64,000 nt of DNA from Haliotis asinina (lineage: Eukaryota; Mollusca; Gastropoda; Lepetellida; Haliotidae): NCBI RefSeq assembly GCF_037392515.1, contig NC_090287.1:15427001-15491000 (forward strand). The letters are read 5' to 3'. The position numbers and the translations under genes are program-made. The notes beneath the pieces were generated by a model. It ran no database searches. It saw only the letters and a program-made list of their open reading frames with translations, and was not told the DNA's origin. Below are positions 1-8,746 of this stretch, one piece after another. Numbering within the stretch: the stretch's first letter is position 1; each line of letters opens with the position of its first letter.

Positions 1-46
1 CTTGTATGTTGTCTGCCAGTGTATGTTCTTGTGAAGCATGTCTAAC
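1..46 (-). CDS. MRPL4: MRPL4 coding exon 4, truncated by the window
   Basis: It begins after a TTTATTTTCAG acceptor at 47-57. With the AG carried over from exon 3 it reads RLDMLHKNIHWQTTYK. Confidence 0.85.
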
Positions 47-1725
47 CTGAAAATAAAGCAGAGCTGAGTCAGGAAGAGAAATGAATGTGTCAAACATGTT
101 ACTACATAAAACAAGGGGAGATAATATACTGTGATGATATTTTACACACTGTAATAGTCAGGAGCAGGATGCCACTGGTCAACAGCTTGGGACATCAGGA
201 TATAATGAACTTCTAACTGTAGGTTATTGATTCTGATAACAATTACAAAATATGAACTTTTCAAACTATCAATTCTGAAAATACTCCAGGTTAAGTATTA
301 CAGCAACCTTGGATTTGTAGCAAATATTTCTGGATGAAGATCAATGACACCCAGCTTCTCATCTTCTACAGTATCCAGGGTCTCTAGCCAGGCCTGGCGT
401 GATTTCATGTTGGGATGGAGGTGGTCCAATTTGCGTGATGTCATGACAGGCAGAGGACGGCGGACAGTATGGGGTTGGATGGGCTGAACCTCTGGAACTG
501 GAAAATACAACTATAAAATCATAAACAAAGTAACCTCTATAAACACTGTACTAGGCCATGGGGCAAACCTATTTGACAAACTGACTTGCAGTGGCATGGT
601 AGAGGAAGGGAGCTAATTTACATTCCCTGAACTCTATGCATTTTTATTCAGTTGCAGAAACATTAGAACATGTTATTGTATGATCACTGTGTTGCTGCAT
701 GATAATTTCATGATTGGATGAGCCATGTTAAATTTTGGATCATCCACTTTTAGCAAAATCAGTCTAAACTCTGAATAAAAAATACTATTTACATCAGAGT
801 CACAAAGGTCATATATTCTTGAAAATAGCACAAAAATCATCCCTCAGAACTTACCCTGAGAGCCTCCAGGCTGCTCTGTCAGCTCCTGTAGTTTGTGTGA
901 TGTTGTTGAAAACGATCGAAGACAACAGTCCTGGAAAATACAGCCATGCTGGCTTTGAGCAGGTGTGATTCACCTATGTACATTCTCAGATGCCACATCT
1001 ATAGGTTTTGGATATCTTGCAGTCATAACTATTTTAATATGTACATCTTTCATCAACATTAAATAAAGAATCACCATGGTATATAATCATGAAAACATAC
1101 TGCTATAGAACTAACTTGAAGGTTGGGACAGATTTCTGCCCATTTCCCCTCTTAAAGTTGATTCCAGTCAAATGACATCACCAGATTATAATTTATATAT
1201 TCCTCATCTGATCAGGAAGGGGTTAACATGTGGTTTTAATTGAACCTCAACATACTGAAATACATATTCAACTTTCAAAAATGCCACAAAAATAATTTTT
1301 TTCTCATCGTTAAAATTTAAGGGTGATAAGAGTGGAAGTCTTAGACTCTTAGTCTTGCCAAAGTTTGTATAACTATGAGAAAGGGATTGCATGAAGGCTA
1401 AATGAGAACAGTTACTGTTGAGGCAGAATTGTTTTTCAGCTATCACATGTAACAAAATCTCTGGTCTTTGTTATTATATCCAATAATTTAAAAAAGTTTC
1501 TATTTCTTAACATCTGAATAGAAGGTGATTAAAAATATATACGTACAAAACTCCATTTGTACACCCTTATGAGCCAATGAGAGCGAAGGCTCCATGATAC
1601 AATCGACATTATGAACAAATTAGGCAAGGGCTATTACTTTTTACAGAGCAACTCACTTTGACTTTGTTCTTTGCAACTGTTTGCCGGATCAACAATGACG
1701 ACATCAGTCTTGTGAGGTACGCCAT
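1..1725 (-). CDS. MRPL4: Mitochondrial large-subunit ribosomal protein uL4m, 5' part (four exons, continues off the left edge)
   Basis: uL4m is a structural protein of the mitochondrial ribosome large subunit. Coding exons on the minus strand are 1657-1725, 855-930, 308-497 and 1-46; the last is cut by the window edge. Exon 1 starts at ATG 1725 (MAYLTRLMSS...). Exons 1 and 2 are rich in Arg, Ser and Thr and poor in acids, as expected for a mitochondrial presequence (for example RSFSTTSHK). Exon 3 carries the family signature RQAWLETL...DLHPEIFATNP. Exon 4 continues RLDMLHKNIHWQ, which I recognise from human MRPL4 (RLDILHQV.MWQ). Junctions are AAA/GTGAGT (phase 0), CAGG/GTAAGT (phase 1) and AAG/GTTGCT (phase 2), with pyrimidine-rich TTTTCCAG or TTTTCAG acceptors, and the frame holds through all four exons. 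About 126 residues are present; the core uL4 fold lies to the left. It is divergent from MEA1. Confidence 0.9.
308..497 (-). CDS. MRPL4: MRPL4 coding exon 3
   Basis: 190 bp, entered in phase 1 and left in phase 2. It carries the uL4m N-terminal signature around DLHPEIFATNP. The donor GTTGCT is weak, but the next exon restores RLDMLHK exactly, which supports this boundary. Confidence 0.9.
855..930 (-). CDS. MRPL4: MRPL4 coding exon 2
   Basis: 76 bp between a TTTTCCAG acceptor and a GTAAGT donor, ending in phase 1. It encodes the rest of the presequence (CCLRSFSTTSHKLQE). Confidence 0.85.
1657..1725 (-). CDS. MRPL4: MRPL4 coding exon 1
   Basis: 69 bp, 23 codons from ATG 1725 to the donor GTGAGT at 1656. 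It encodes the start of a basic, hydroxylated presequence (MAYLTRLMSSLLIRQ). Confidence 0.85.
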
Positions 1726-2891
1726 TTTAGTTGTGCACATATCCATCTTATGTATGATGAATTATGAAACTTCGATTTCAGTAAACTTGATCTAGAGGTC
1801 GCATGGTTGAAACAGGAAACTGCAAGAGTAGTCCGCCCTTAGTTTACAAAACTGCAAAAAGTAAATATCATCAAATATGGAATATGATTTACATATATTT
1901 TCAATTTGAGAATACTTGGAAACATTTCAAAGAAAACATTGATTAGAAGTGTACTATAATCGTTTTCATTAGTTTGACTCTTTTAAATGAAAGCATATAA
2001 AATCGATAAATTTCTATTACACTGGGTTGAAATTTACATGAAACCAGTACTGAGGTCAACAGAAGTAAGAGAAGACGGTATTTCCTGATTTCTTTTTACG
2101 AATCCTAGTAAGATATAACGGAAATATATAGGTACAGTAAGTTTATTGATGCATTCAGTGATAGTATCTCCTACACTTCCTTTTGATGTTGAAAGTTTTA
2201 ACTAGAAATGGATGTTGTCTAAAGCCAAATATTTACAGCTCTGTACTAATATTGATAGTGATACTATTGATAGTAACTTGTTTATATGCACGTCGTCGTC
2301 TGTAACAGTGATTAGGGATCTCTAATTAGCTCATAGTACCCTGCAGTTTCACTTGTATGGGTCCAAAAATGTAAATCTGTTAGTTGTTATAGCTAAATGG
2401 ATGAAAATTTACAAATTGCAGGAGGTAAGAGTTCCGCCCGTACTCCATCTTCATCAAAAACCAGTATTACAAACTGACATGCAATGACATTAAATGTAGT
2501 AGAATAGGTGAAAAGGTTAAAGAAATCCCAGAGGTCAAACCCACTTTTTTCAATGTTGACTATTTGGGAAAATTCTAAGCTTTTTAACCATTGATCAGCA
2601 TGAAACTTCTGGCTTTGATGATATTCATGATACAGTAAAAGAATGTCTCCTCCATGTGATATTATGAACTGAAGGTAGACAATGGTAGAGTAATTTCCCT
2701 TCGGCATGGAAGATCGTGATCGTGGGTTTGAATCTGAAATTTGTCAATTTTCAGTTTTGTGACCACTATGATCATATTTTTGATGTTCATGAAATGCTGT
2801 TAAAAGCAATATTCAGCCTCACTCACTCACCAAAATCATCCATTCACACCAATGAATTGTCATCCTTAGGTCCTGGTGATCTTTGTGTAAG
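1726..2891. promoter_or_regulatory. Shared upstream region of the divergent MRPL4 and MEA1 genes
   Basis: About 1.17 kb separates the two start codons, which point away from each other, so promoter elements of both genes should lie here. The sequence is AT-rich with no CpG-rich core, and I see no convincing TATA or initiator pair. A possible 3' splice site (ATCCTTAG at about 2863-2870) just before the MEA1 ATG hints at a non-coding upstream MEA1 exon. The block also contains a SINE-tail fragment near 2735-2831. Confidence 0.45.
2735..2831 (+). repeat. Degenerate SINE fragment with (CACT) tail just upstream of MEA1
   Basis: GTGGGTTTGAATC at about 2723-2735 resembles the B box of the tRNA-derived SINE seen elsewhere in the window. 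AAGCAATATTCAGCCTCACT and further CACT units at about 2803-2831 match the shared SINE tail. The copy is short and decayed. Confidence 0.35.
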
Positions 2892-3215
2892 ATGTCGCCA
2901 GTGCCAGATGAGGACCCAGATAAGCAAGATTTTGAGGACATTGAGGACATGGACACTCCAAACCTGGTGATACCAGCTGTCATAGAGAACAGTGAGGATG
3001 AAGATGAGGACACTGTCCCCCATGGCTACCAGCCTTTGTCTCAGGGTCCAGATGACATGAATGGAAACAACTTTGATGAAGATTCTGATGATGACTCCGG
3101 AATGTCAGAAGGAGAGGAAACTGGTGTTGGTCAGAATGATGCCATGGCTTCAGGAATAGTACCAAGTGGACTCTATCCAAATTTTCCTGAAGGGGACCTT
3201 CCTTCATATTTGCAG
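2892..3215 (+). CDS. MEA1: MEA1 coding exon 1
   Basis: 324 bp, 108 codons from ATG to CAG/GTAATT. It encodes the acidic N-terminal half with the YQPL motif. Confidence 0.88.
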
Positions 3216-5045
3216 GTAATTCAGTTTAGGTAATCAGGAGTATGTTTGTTTATAAAATGAATCTGGATGATTCACTGTTAGCATTATTTGAAACAAAATC
3301 ATTTTAAAAAACCTGCAGAACTGATAGGAAGACATCAGTCTGAGAGGCCTTTTATGTTCCTTTGTACGGGTTGTACTAGATAGTATAAACGTGATGAAAT
3401 GTGGACCCTTCTTCTTAAGAACTACATATTCAGATAATTACTGAATCAGTTATTTTATGTGAAGAATGACTGGTTAAGTGGGACATAAAAGTCACACCAA
3501 AAAGTGTAAACAAGTCTTTGCTTATGATGAAGGTCAACTGTGCTTTTTCAGGTACCTGATCTTCCACGACCAGACAAGAAAGATATGCTTTGGAACCAGC
3601 CACGGCATACTAGTTCTGATGGAATGGATTCAGGCTAGTTGTGTTTATTAATGTTTTGAAATTATTGTGTAGTATCCCTTAAGAATCATACTGTGGGAAA
3701 TCCAACCCAGGTTTTAGTTGTGCTGTGTGAATATTTTAAACACAGATCAAACCCACTTTCTTCTTGATTTTGATAAAATGTAGTAACTTCACATTTAAAG
3801 GAAGCAAATATTTAGCCTAACCTTTATTCCTCCTGTTAAAATTCAGCTCTTGAATGTGAACTGGGGATCTGGCACAGCCAAGGGTCACCTGTTGACAATG
3901 CAGCACATTCTGTACGGGATTCTTGAACTTCTTTCAGTGGCATTTTATGGGTTGGAAAGTGTGACTTTTAGTTTTATGTCACTTTGAGCAATATTCAAGC
4001 AATATCACAGTGGGTGACACCACACATGGGCATCAGACATTTTACTCATGTGGAATGGAACCCAGGTCTTAAGCGAGACAAGGGAATGCATCAACCACTA
4101 GACTACCGCACCACCCCAAGTTTTGGAAGTACAGTAATGACAAACGCTAACAACTTCTATTTCATGATTGTAATGTTTCAATTCAGACAATGTTGACAAT
4201 GGTAGAGGATTCTGTGTTGAAACATCCCACCCAAAAAATGAAAGAAGATGTTATCCATAAAGTTTCTTATTATGGTTTAGAAAGGGTCCCAAGGATCACA
4301 TGCTGAGGTTACGAGCTAATCAAATGGAGCAGTAGCTCAGGCTGGGTGATGTGGGCGATAGCATGTTTTCATACCCCAGTGGCAGGGGTTGTTGGTCACA
4401 ATGTCAATCATTTGTCCAGAGAAAGCTATTTTCAGGTATCCTGTGAACATCCGGGTTAGAACTGGTCTTTGGCAACCCATGTATGTCATAAGAGGAGACT
4501 AATGGGATCAGATGGTCAGACTTGCTGACTTGGTTGGCACATGCTCATGCAGTTGATTTCAGGATTGTCTTATCCAGACTATTTACAAACTGCCAATATC
4601 TGGAATATTGCTGAATGCAGAGTAAAACTAAACTCACTCACTCACTCATTATTTACAGGCACACCCAGTATAACTTGATTACTGCTAAGTGTTAAAGCGT
4701 TAAACAACAAACAATGCATCTCACCCACTGAAGAAATATAAACTTGTGGATTATAGCCTTTGTATTTGTTTCAGTGTCATGATATGTTGTCATTGTAATG
4801 TTCTGCTTGCAGGTCAAGCAGCTGCTGTTAAGAATGCCATGAAGGGATTTGAACTTCCTGGATGTAGCATACCTGACTGGGCCAAAAATATATCTGAGGA
4901 CAAATGGAAAGAGCAGCTCCTATCTCGTCTGTCAGCATGTGGCCCTAGAGACAACATCTTCTCATCGTCACTTGTGTCAAACAGTGAGATGTCATCACAG
5001 AGCTCTGAAAGCAGCCTCAGTGAAGCGGAGAAGGAAATTGGCTGA
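2892..5045 (+). CDS. MEA1: Male-enhanced antigen 1 homologue, complete, three coding exons
   Basis: MEA1 is a small acidic protein of poorly known function, first described in testis. Coding exons are 2892-3215, 3552-3633 and 4813-5045, giving 212 residues and a TGA stop. Residues 1-108 are strongly acidic (runs such as NSEDEDED and DEDSDDDSG) and include GYQPLSQGPDD, matching YQPLNQDP of human MEA1. The conserved C-terminal block (VKNAMKGFELPGCSIPDWA...WKEQLL) matches the human VKRTMAGVSLPAPGVPAWA region. A Ser-rich tail follows. ATG 2892 is the first in-frame ATG; a stop lies just upstream in another frame only, so an upstream coding extension is not fully excluded. Intron 1 is GT-AG, phase 0. 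Intron 2 is GC-AG, phase 1. MRPL4 is head-to-head and the B56 gene tail-to-tail with it. Confidence 0.9.
3552..3633 (+). CDS. MEA1: MEA1 coding exon 2
   Basis: 82 bp after a TGCTTTTTCAG acceptor. It encodes VPDLPRPDKK...HTSSDGMDS and ends in phase 1 before GCTAGT. Read through, the frame would meet TAG five bases further on. Confidence 0.85.
3966..4118 (-). repeat. tRNA-derived SINE, family 1
   Basis: Read on the minus strand it gives a tRNA-like A box (GTAGTCTAGTGGTTGATGC), a degraded B box, ATGTG..., and the tail (ATATTGCTTGAATATTGCTC). It is a diverged copy within MEA1 intron 2. Confidence 0.75.
4435..4650 (+). repeat. SINE-like repeat, family 2, with (ACTC) tail
   Basis: It carries the family-2 landmarks: ATCCGGGTTAGAA, CAACCCATG...GTCATAAGAGG, GACTTGCTGACTTGGTTG, GGATTGTCTTATCCAGAC, then CTGGAATATTGCTGAATGC and AAACTAAACTCACTCACTC. 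The same block recurs at 22016, 57019 and 63024. Confidence 0.8.
4813..5045 (+). CDS. MEA1: MEA1 coding exon 3 (conserved C-terminal domain)
   Basis: 233 bp after a TTCTGCTTGCAG acceptor, ending at TGA 5043-5045. It contains the most conserved part of the family (AMKGFELPG, IPDWAKNIS) and a Ser/Glu-rich tail. Confidence 0.9.
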
Positions 5046-6296
5046 GAACATTCCAAAGTCTTGTGAAGTAACCTGTTAAATGAAGGGGTAATATGTGTGA
5101 ATCTGAAAGAAATTGTTCATGGTATAGTTTGTCCTGCCGTATTTTGTAACTATGCTATGAAAGGTCAGTCTTGCAACTCATTCACTCACTCTGTAATAAC
5201 TTTCTCGAAATAAGGTAATGAGTGTTAAATTCAGACAATATTGGAAATTTGAATGTATCACCACAATGTACTTTTGAAAAACATTTTGGTTTTTTTTAGT
5301 GAAAAAATACATTTGCTGAGGCAGTGACTGAAAAATATATGGTAACACCTCTGGCACACCTCGAACATTCTTGCAGTACAGCTCTGTGAGATAGAGCAGA
5401 GTGTCTCTGACACTACCAGGGGTAGGCAGCAAAGTCAATGTTGGTTAATGTTATCCAAATAGCACAGTGAACTATAGCTGCTGCTGTTTATTGCTTCTGC
5501 ACCCAACCACAGAACTCTTTTTGTTCTTTTGAAGCTGAACTTCTTAATTGCTGAACTACAAAAAATATATTAGACTCACTTTTTAAAAGGAAGACCCTGG
5601 CTTCCTACCTGACTCCATGATTTCAACATCTGTGTATATTCATGTGTTCATTTGATATGCATATTTCAACCATATGACATTTACTTGACAAGAAGTACAT
5701 TTTCTAGGTATATTTCAAAATGTTCTTATGGCAGATGTAAAAAGTTTTCTTGGTTTTGAGCTTTTTATTTGTGAGAAATTTTGCTATTTTGCATGGTTCA
5801 TTGGGATCTTGAAGAGGTATTTTAGATCTATTTCTTTTCAAAACCTTTAATTTCTTTGAATGGCATTCTAGAAGTTGAAGAGATGCAGAATGAAAACCAT
5901 TTTTATGGATACACAAGTTCTTTATTATTCATAGGTGAAGTTCAACAAAGATCGTAATGTCTAGAATCTATGTCAAAATGTCGCCAATAGAGAATTATAG
6001 AAGTTGTATATCCATATAAATTGCCCTCATTCTTCAAAACCTTTAATGGCTGATGAAACCTATCAGCATGTCATGCAGGTTAATGCACTGTTAAAGTATT
6101 GTCCTTTTGTGGCTTGTATGTAAGTGCAATGTGGTGTCTGTCCCATACATGTACATTAAATTAGTGGCATTCAAGTGTAGGGTAACACAAGTCCACACTA
6201 GGTTTATGTGACCTTCCGATATATCTGCCTCTATTTTTCTTTTGCAAAGATGAATACAATATTTCTGAATTGAAAAAAATTTAAATGGCTCTTTTC

Positions 6297-6322
6297 CCCA
6301 CACCCACCCCACCCCCACCCCC
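6297..6322 (-). other. G-quadruplex-capable G-run tract (minus strand)
   Basis: The plus strand is CCCC/CACCC/CACCCC units followed by an A-rich tract. The minus strand has five runs of 3-5 G separated by 1-3 bases, a textbook G4 pattern. It lies within the probable MEA1 3' UTR, whose RNA would be C-rich here. Confidence 0.5.
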
Positions 6323-6365
6323 AAAAAACAAAAAAAACAGCCGTCAGTGCTCGCTTGGTGAAAAA

Positions 6366-6520
6366 GTTTAGTTTATTGCCCTTTTCAGTAAAATGCCACC
6401 AATACCATACCATAACATGGTAGTCAGCAGAAATGGGCTTCATACATTGTACCAGGTAGGGGAATCAAAGCCAGGTCTTCTGCACGATGAGTATAGGCTT
6501 TAACCATTAAGCTACCCCAC
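6366..6520 (-). repeat. tRNA-derived SINE, family 1
   Basis: The minus strand starts GTGGGGTAGCTTAATGGTTA (A box) and continues through GCTTTGATTCCCC (B box) and a decayed ATATTGC tail with TAAACTAAAC. It lies within the probable MEA1 3' UTR. Confidence 0.75.
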
Positions 6521-7124
6521 AAATATTTGATGAAGTTCACCTGATTAAATGCCATTGAGGTATTTGATTTTGTTGCAGAGAAGTAGCCAGTGGAAGTGAA
6601 GGACTGGCCTACTGGATTTTCCTGACTGTAGTGTAGTCATACCAGGTTTTGGTACAACTGACAGTAGATGTCTATCCATTTCAGCAGTATTTTTACAATT
6701 AGGGTATATGTGAACAACATTTATATTAGAAAGGTTTATCATGTATTTAGAGACATTTGTCCTCTTATGTCTTCAAGACAGTTCTCATGTTTAACATTTT
6801 ATTGTTTTCAGTTTTGTTTCTATTTCATGTTTGACACCATTGTAATGAAACTTTCTCAAATGGCTCCATGTGAAGAAAACAACTGGTGACAGTAGACATG
6901 CCTATGGCTCTAGGAATTAGTTTACCTTTCCACTTTAGAGAAGGACACTATCAGAAAAGAACCATATTTTAGGTGATTTTAATTTAGAGTGGACAGTTCT
7001 TCAGTCTGTGATGTTATGTTTAGAGGGCCATTTATGTCTGAATTGTGTGTGTAGAATTTGGATTGTCATACGAGAGGCATTTATTGTGTACATTTGTAAA
7101 TATTCACTATCATTATAATATGAA

Positions 7125-7130
7125 ATAAAA
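7125..7130 (+). terminator. Candidate poly(A) signal for MEA1
   Basis: AATAAA in an AT-rich setting (ATGAAATAAAAACAACG), followed by a T/G-rich stretch (TTGTTTGTAGGTGTCTTG) about 35 bp downstream. It is the best plus-strand candidate beyond the MEA1 stop. Confidence 0.4.
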
Positions 7131-7330
7131 ACAACGTAAAAGGTTCTTCTGATTTTGATATGTATTGTTTGTAGGTGTCTTGCACTGAGTAAGTGAATAG
7201 GAGTTCAGTTGTGATTTAACTATTAACCATTAAGCAAGAGTCCATGTTCCAACCAAGTACTGTCACCAATTTTCCATCAAAACATTGAGGAGTCCGTCTT
7301 CCCTTCAGACAATGACCAGGGGGCATCCAG

Positions 7331-7422
7331 AGTGGGGTAGCGCACTTCCATCTCTCCTCCACAAAAAATTGCCCAAAGTGGGGTAGCGCACTTCCATCTC
7401 TCCACCACAAAAAATTGCCCAA
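7331..7422. repeat. 46-bp tandem duplication
   Basis: Two near-identical 46-bp units (AGTGGGGTAGCGCACTTCCA...GCCCAA) at 7331-7376 and 7377-7422 differ at one position. Confidence 0.9.
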
Positions 7423-7454
7423 ACGTTTTGACATCATCACCACCACCCCTTCTC

Positions 7455-7505
7455 CATATAGCTGTAATATTGCATAAACTAAACTCACTCACTCACTCAC
7501 TCACA
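7455..7505 (+). repeat. SINE 3' tail, truncated
   Basis: CATATAGCTGTAATATTGC and TAAACTAAACTCACTCACTC match the tail shared by both SINE families. The head is not recognisable upstream. Confidence 0.6.
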
Positions 7506-7506
7506 C

Positions 7507-8246
7507 AATGACCAAGATGGCACACTTTTCTCAAGACAGAAAAGTAGTCAAAATAGTCAACCTTTCTTTTTGACCAAGATTCTTTCTAACATTATACAAG
7601 AGAATTGAACTAATGAAGAGTCAATTTTTGCCGACCAGAAAATCATGGTGCTCCAAAGCCCATCTTCCCTTGAGACACTGACCCAGCAAAACATCCTGCC
7701 TCCAGACATTTACCTTAGTTCTATCTATCATTCTATGACATCAAACAAAACTCCATGTTTCATCAAAATACAGACCAAGAATTCATCTACCCTTCAAGTT
7801 TCCCAGATGCAGACCTGTAGACTTTAATGTATCCAGCATCAGAAAAAGCTTATCATGTGGAGACAATAGCGATATGTACTACCTTATGGCAGTGTTCGTC
7901 TGTAGAAAAAACTGCTCCATGCATACTTTATTGTTTGTATGACATCAAAAGAAATATTTAGTCAAAGAGAAGGCGCTTGCGTGTCATTTTACAACCTCAC
8001 CAAACGGGCATTTTGGAATTTCTGCTGTCTAAACCCGGACATGAAATATAGAAATACGGTGTTATTGAAGTTTAAAATTAAACTTCATTTGTAAATACCA
8101 TTTTCACATGAAACACGGAATTGGAATTCAGTGTAACCAGTATTGTTTGTGGTGTCTATTTTCACTTTCCCACGAGAAAATTCGGATCGGCTGAAAAATA
8201 GGTAACTGTTTGAACAGGTTAGACTCATGTTTAGTTGTGACTGCCC
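7507..8246. other. Intergenic, no gene seen
   Basis: AT-rich sequence. The 60-codon open frame at 7645-7827 has no recognisable domain or splice context. Confidence 0.5.
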
Positions 8247-8746
8247 GAGACAGGAAACAACTGGCTGCAGACGTCGACAGGTGACGCTATCCAGATCGGG
8301 AAAAACAATTGGTTGCAGACAGGTGACACAATGCAGGACGGGAAAACAATTGGTTGCAGACAGGTGACGCTATCCAGATCGGGAAAAACAATTGGTTGCA
8401 GACAGGTGACACAATGCAGGACGGGAAAACAATTGGTTGCAGACAGGTGACGCTATCCAGATCGGGAAAAACAATTGGTTGCAGACAGGTGACACAATGC
8501 AGGACGGGAAAACAATTGGTTGCAGATCTGTGACACAATCCAGGACGGGAAAACAATTGGCTGCAGATCTGTGACACAATCCAGGACGGGAAAACAATTG
8601 TCTCCAGATCTGTGACACAATCCAGGACGGGAAAACAACTGGCTCCAGATCTGTGACACAATCCAGGACGGGAAAACAATTGGCTGCAGATCTGTGACTC
8701 TGTCCGAAACAGGAAAACAAATGGCTGCAGACAGGTGACACAATCC
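8247..8746. repeat. 41-42 bp minisatellite, about 12 copies
   Basis: Repeating units carry CAATTGG(T/C)TGCAGA, then CAGGTGAC or TCTGTGAC, then a GGGAAAA block. On the left, two unit types alternate (CGCTATCCAGATCGGG and CACAATGCAGGACGGG), forming an 83-bp dimer repeated three times. On the right a single AGATCTGTGAC type dominates. End copies are more diverged. Confidence 0.92.

Larger units (their letters stand above)
3634..4812 (+). other. MEA1 intron 2 with a non-canonical GC donor
   Basis: The intron begins GCTAGT after TCAG and ends CTTGCAG. Only this boundary gives the right phase: the joined peptide SSDGMDSGQAAAVKNAMKG aligns without gaps to the human SSIPMDPEHVELVKRTMAG block. No GT close by keeps the frame. 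The intron carries one copy of each SINE family (3966-4118 and 4435-4650). Confidence 0.75.
5046..7150 (+). other. Probable MEA1 3' UTR
   Basis: No coding potential is seen from the MEA1 stop to a good AATAAA at 7125-7130. A 3' UTR of about 2.1 kb is inferred; an earlier poly(A) site cannot be excluded. The stretch includes a SINE (6366-6520) and a C-rich tract (6297-6322). Confidence 0.4.

Noticed and set aside
2393..2707. 104-codon minus-strand frame between MRPL4 and MEA1
   Set aside because: No domain, and placed in the shared promoter interval; not supported by splice or homology evidence.
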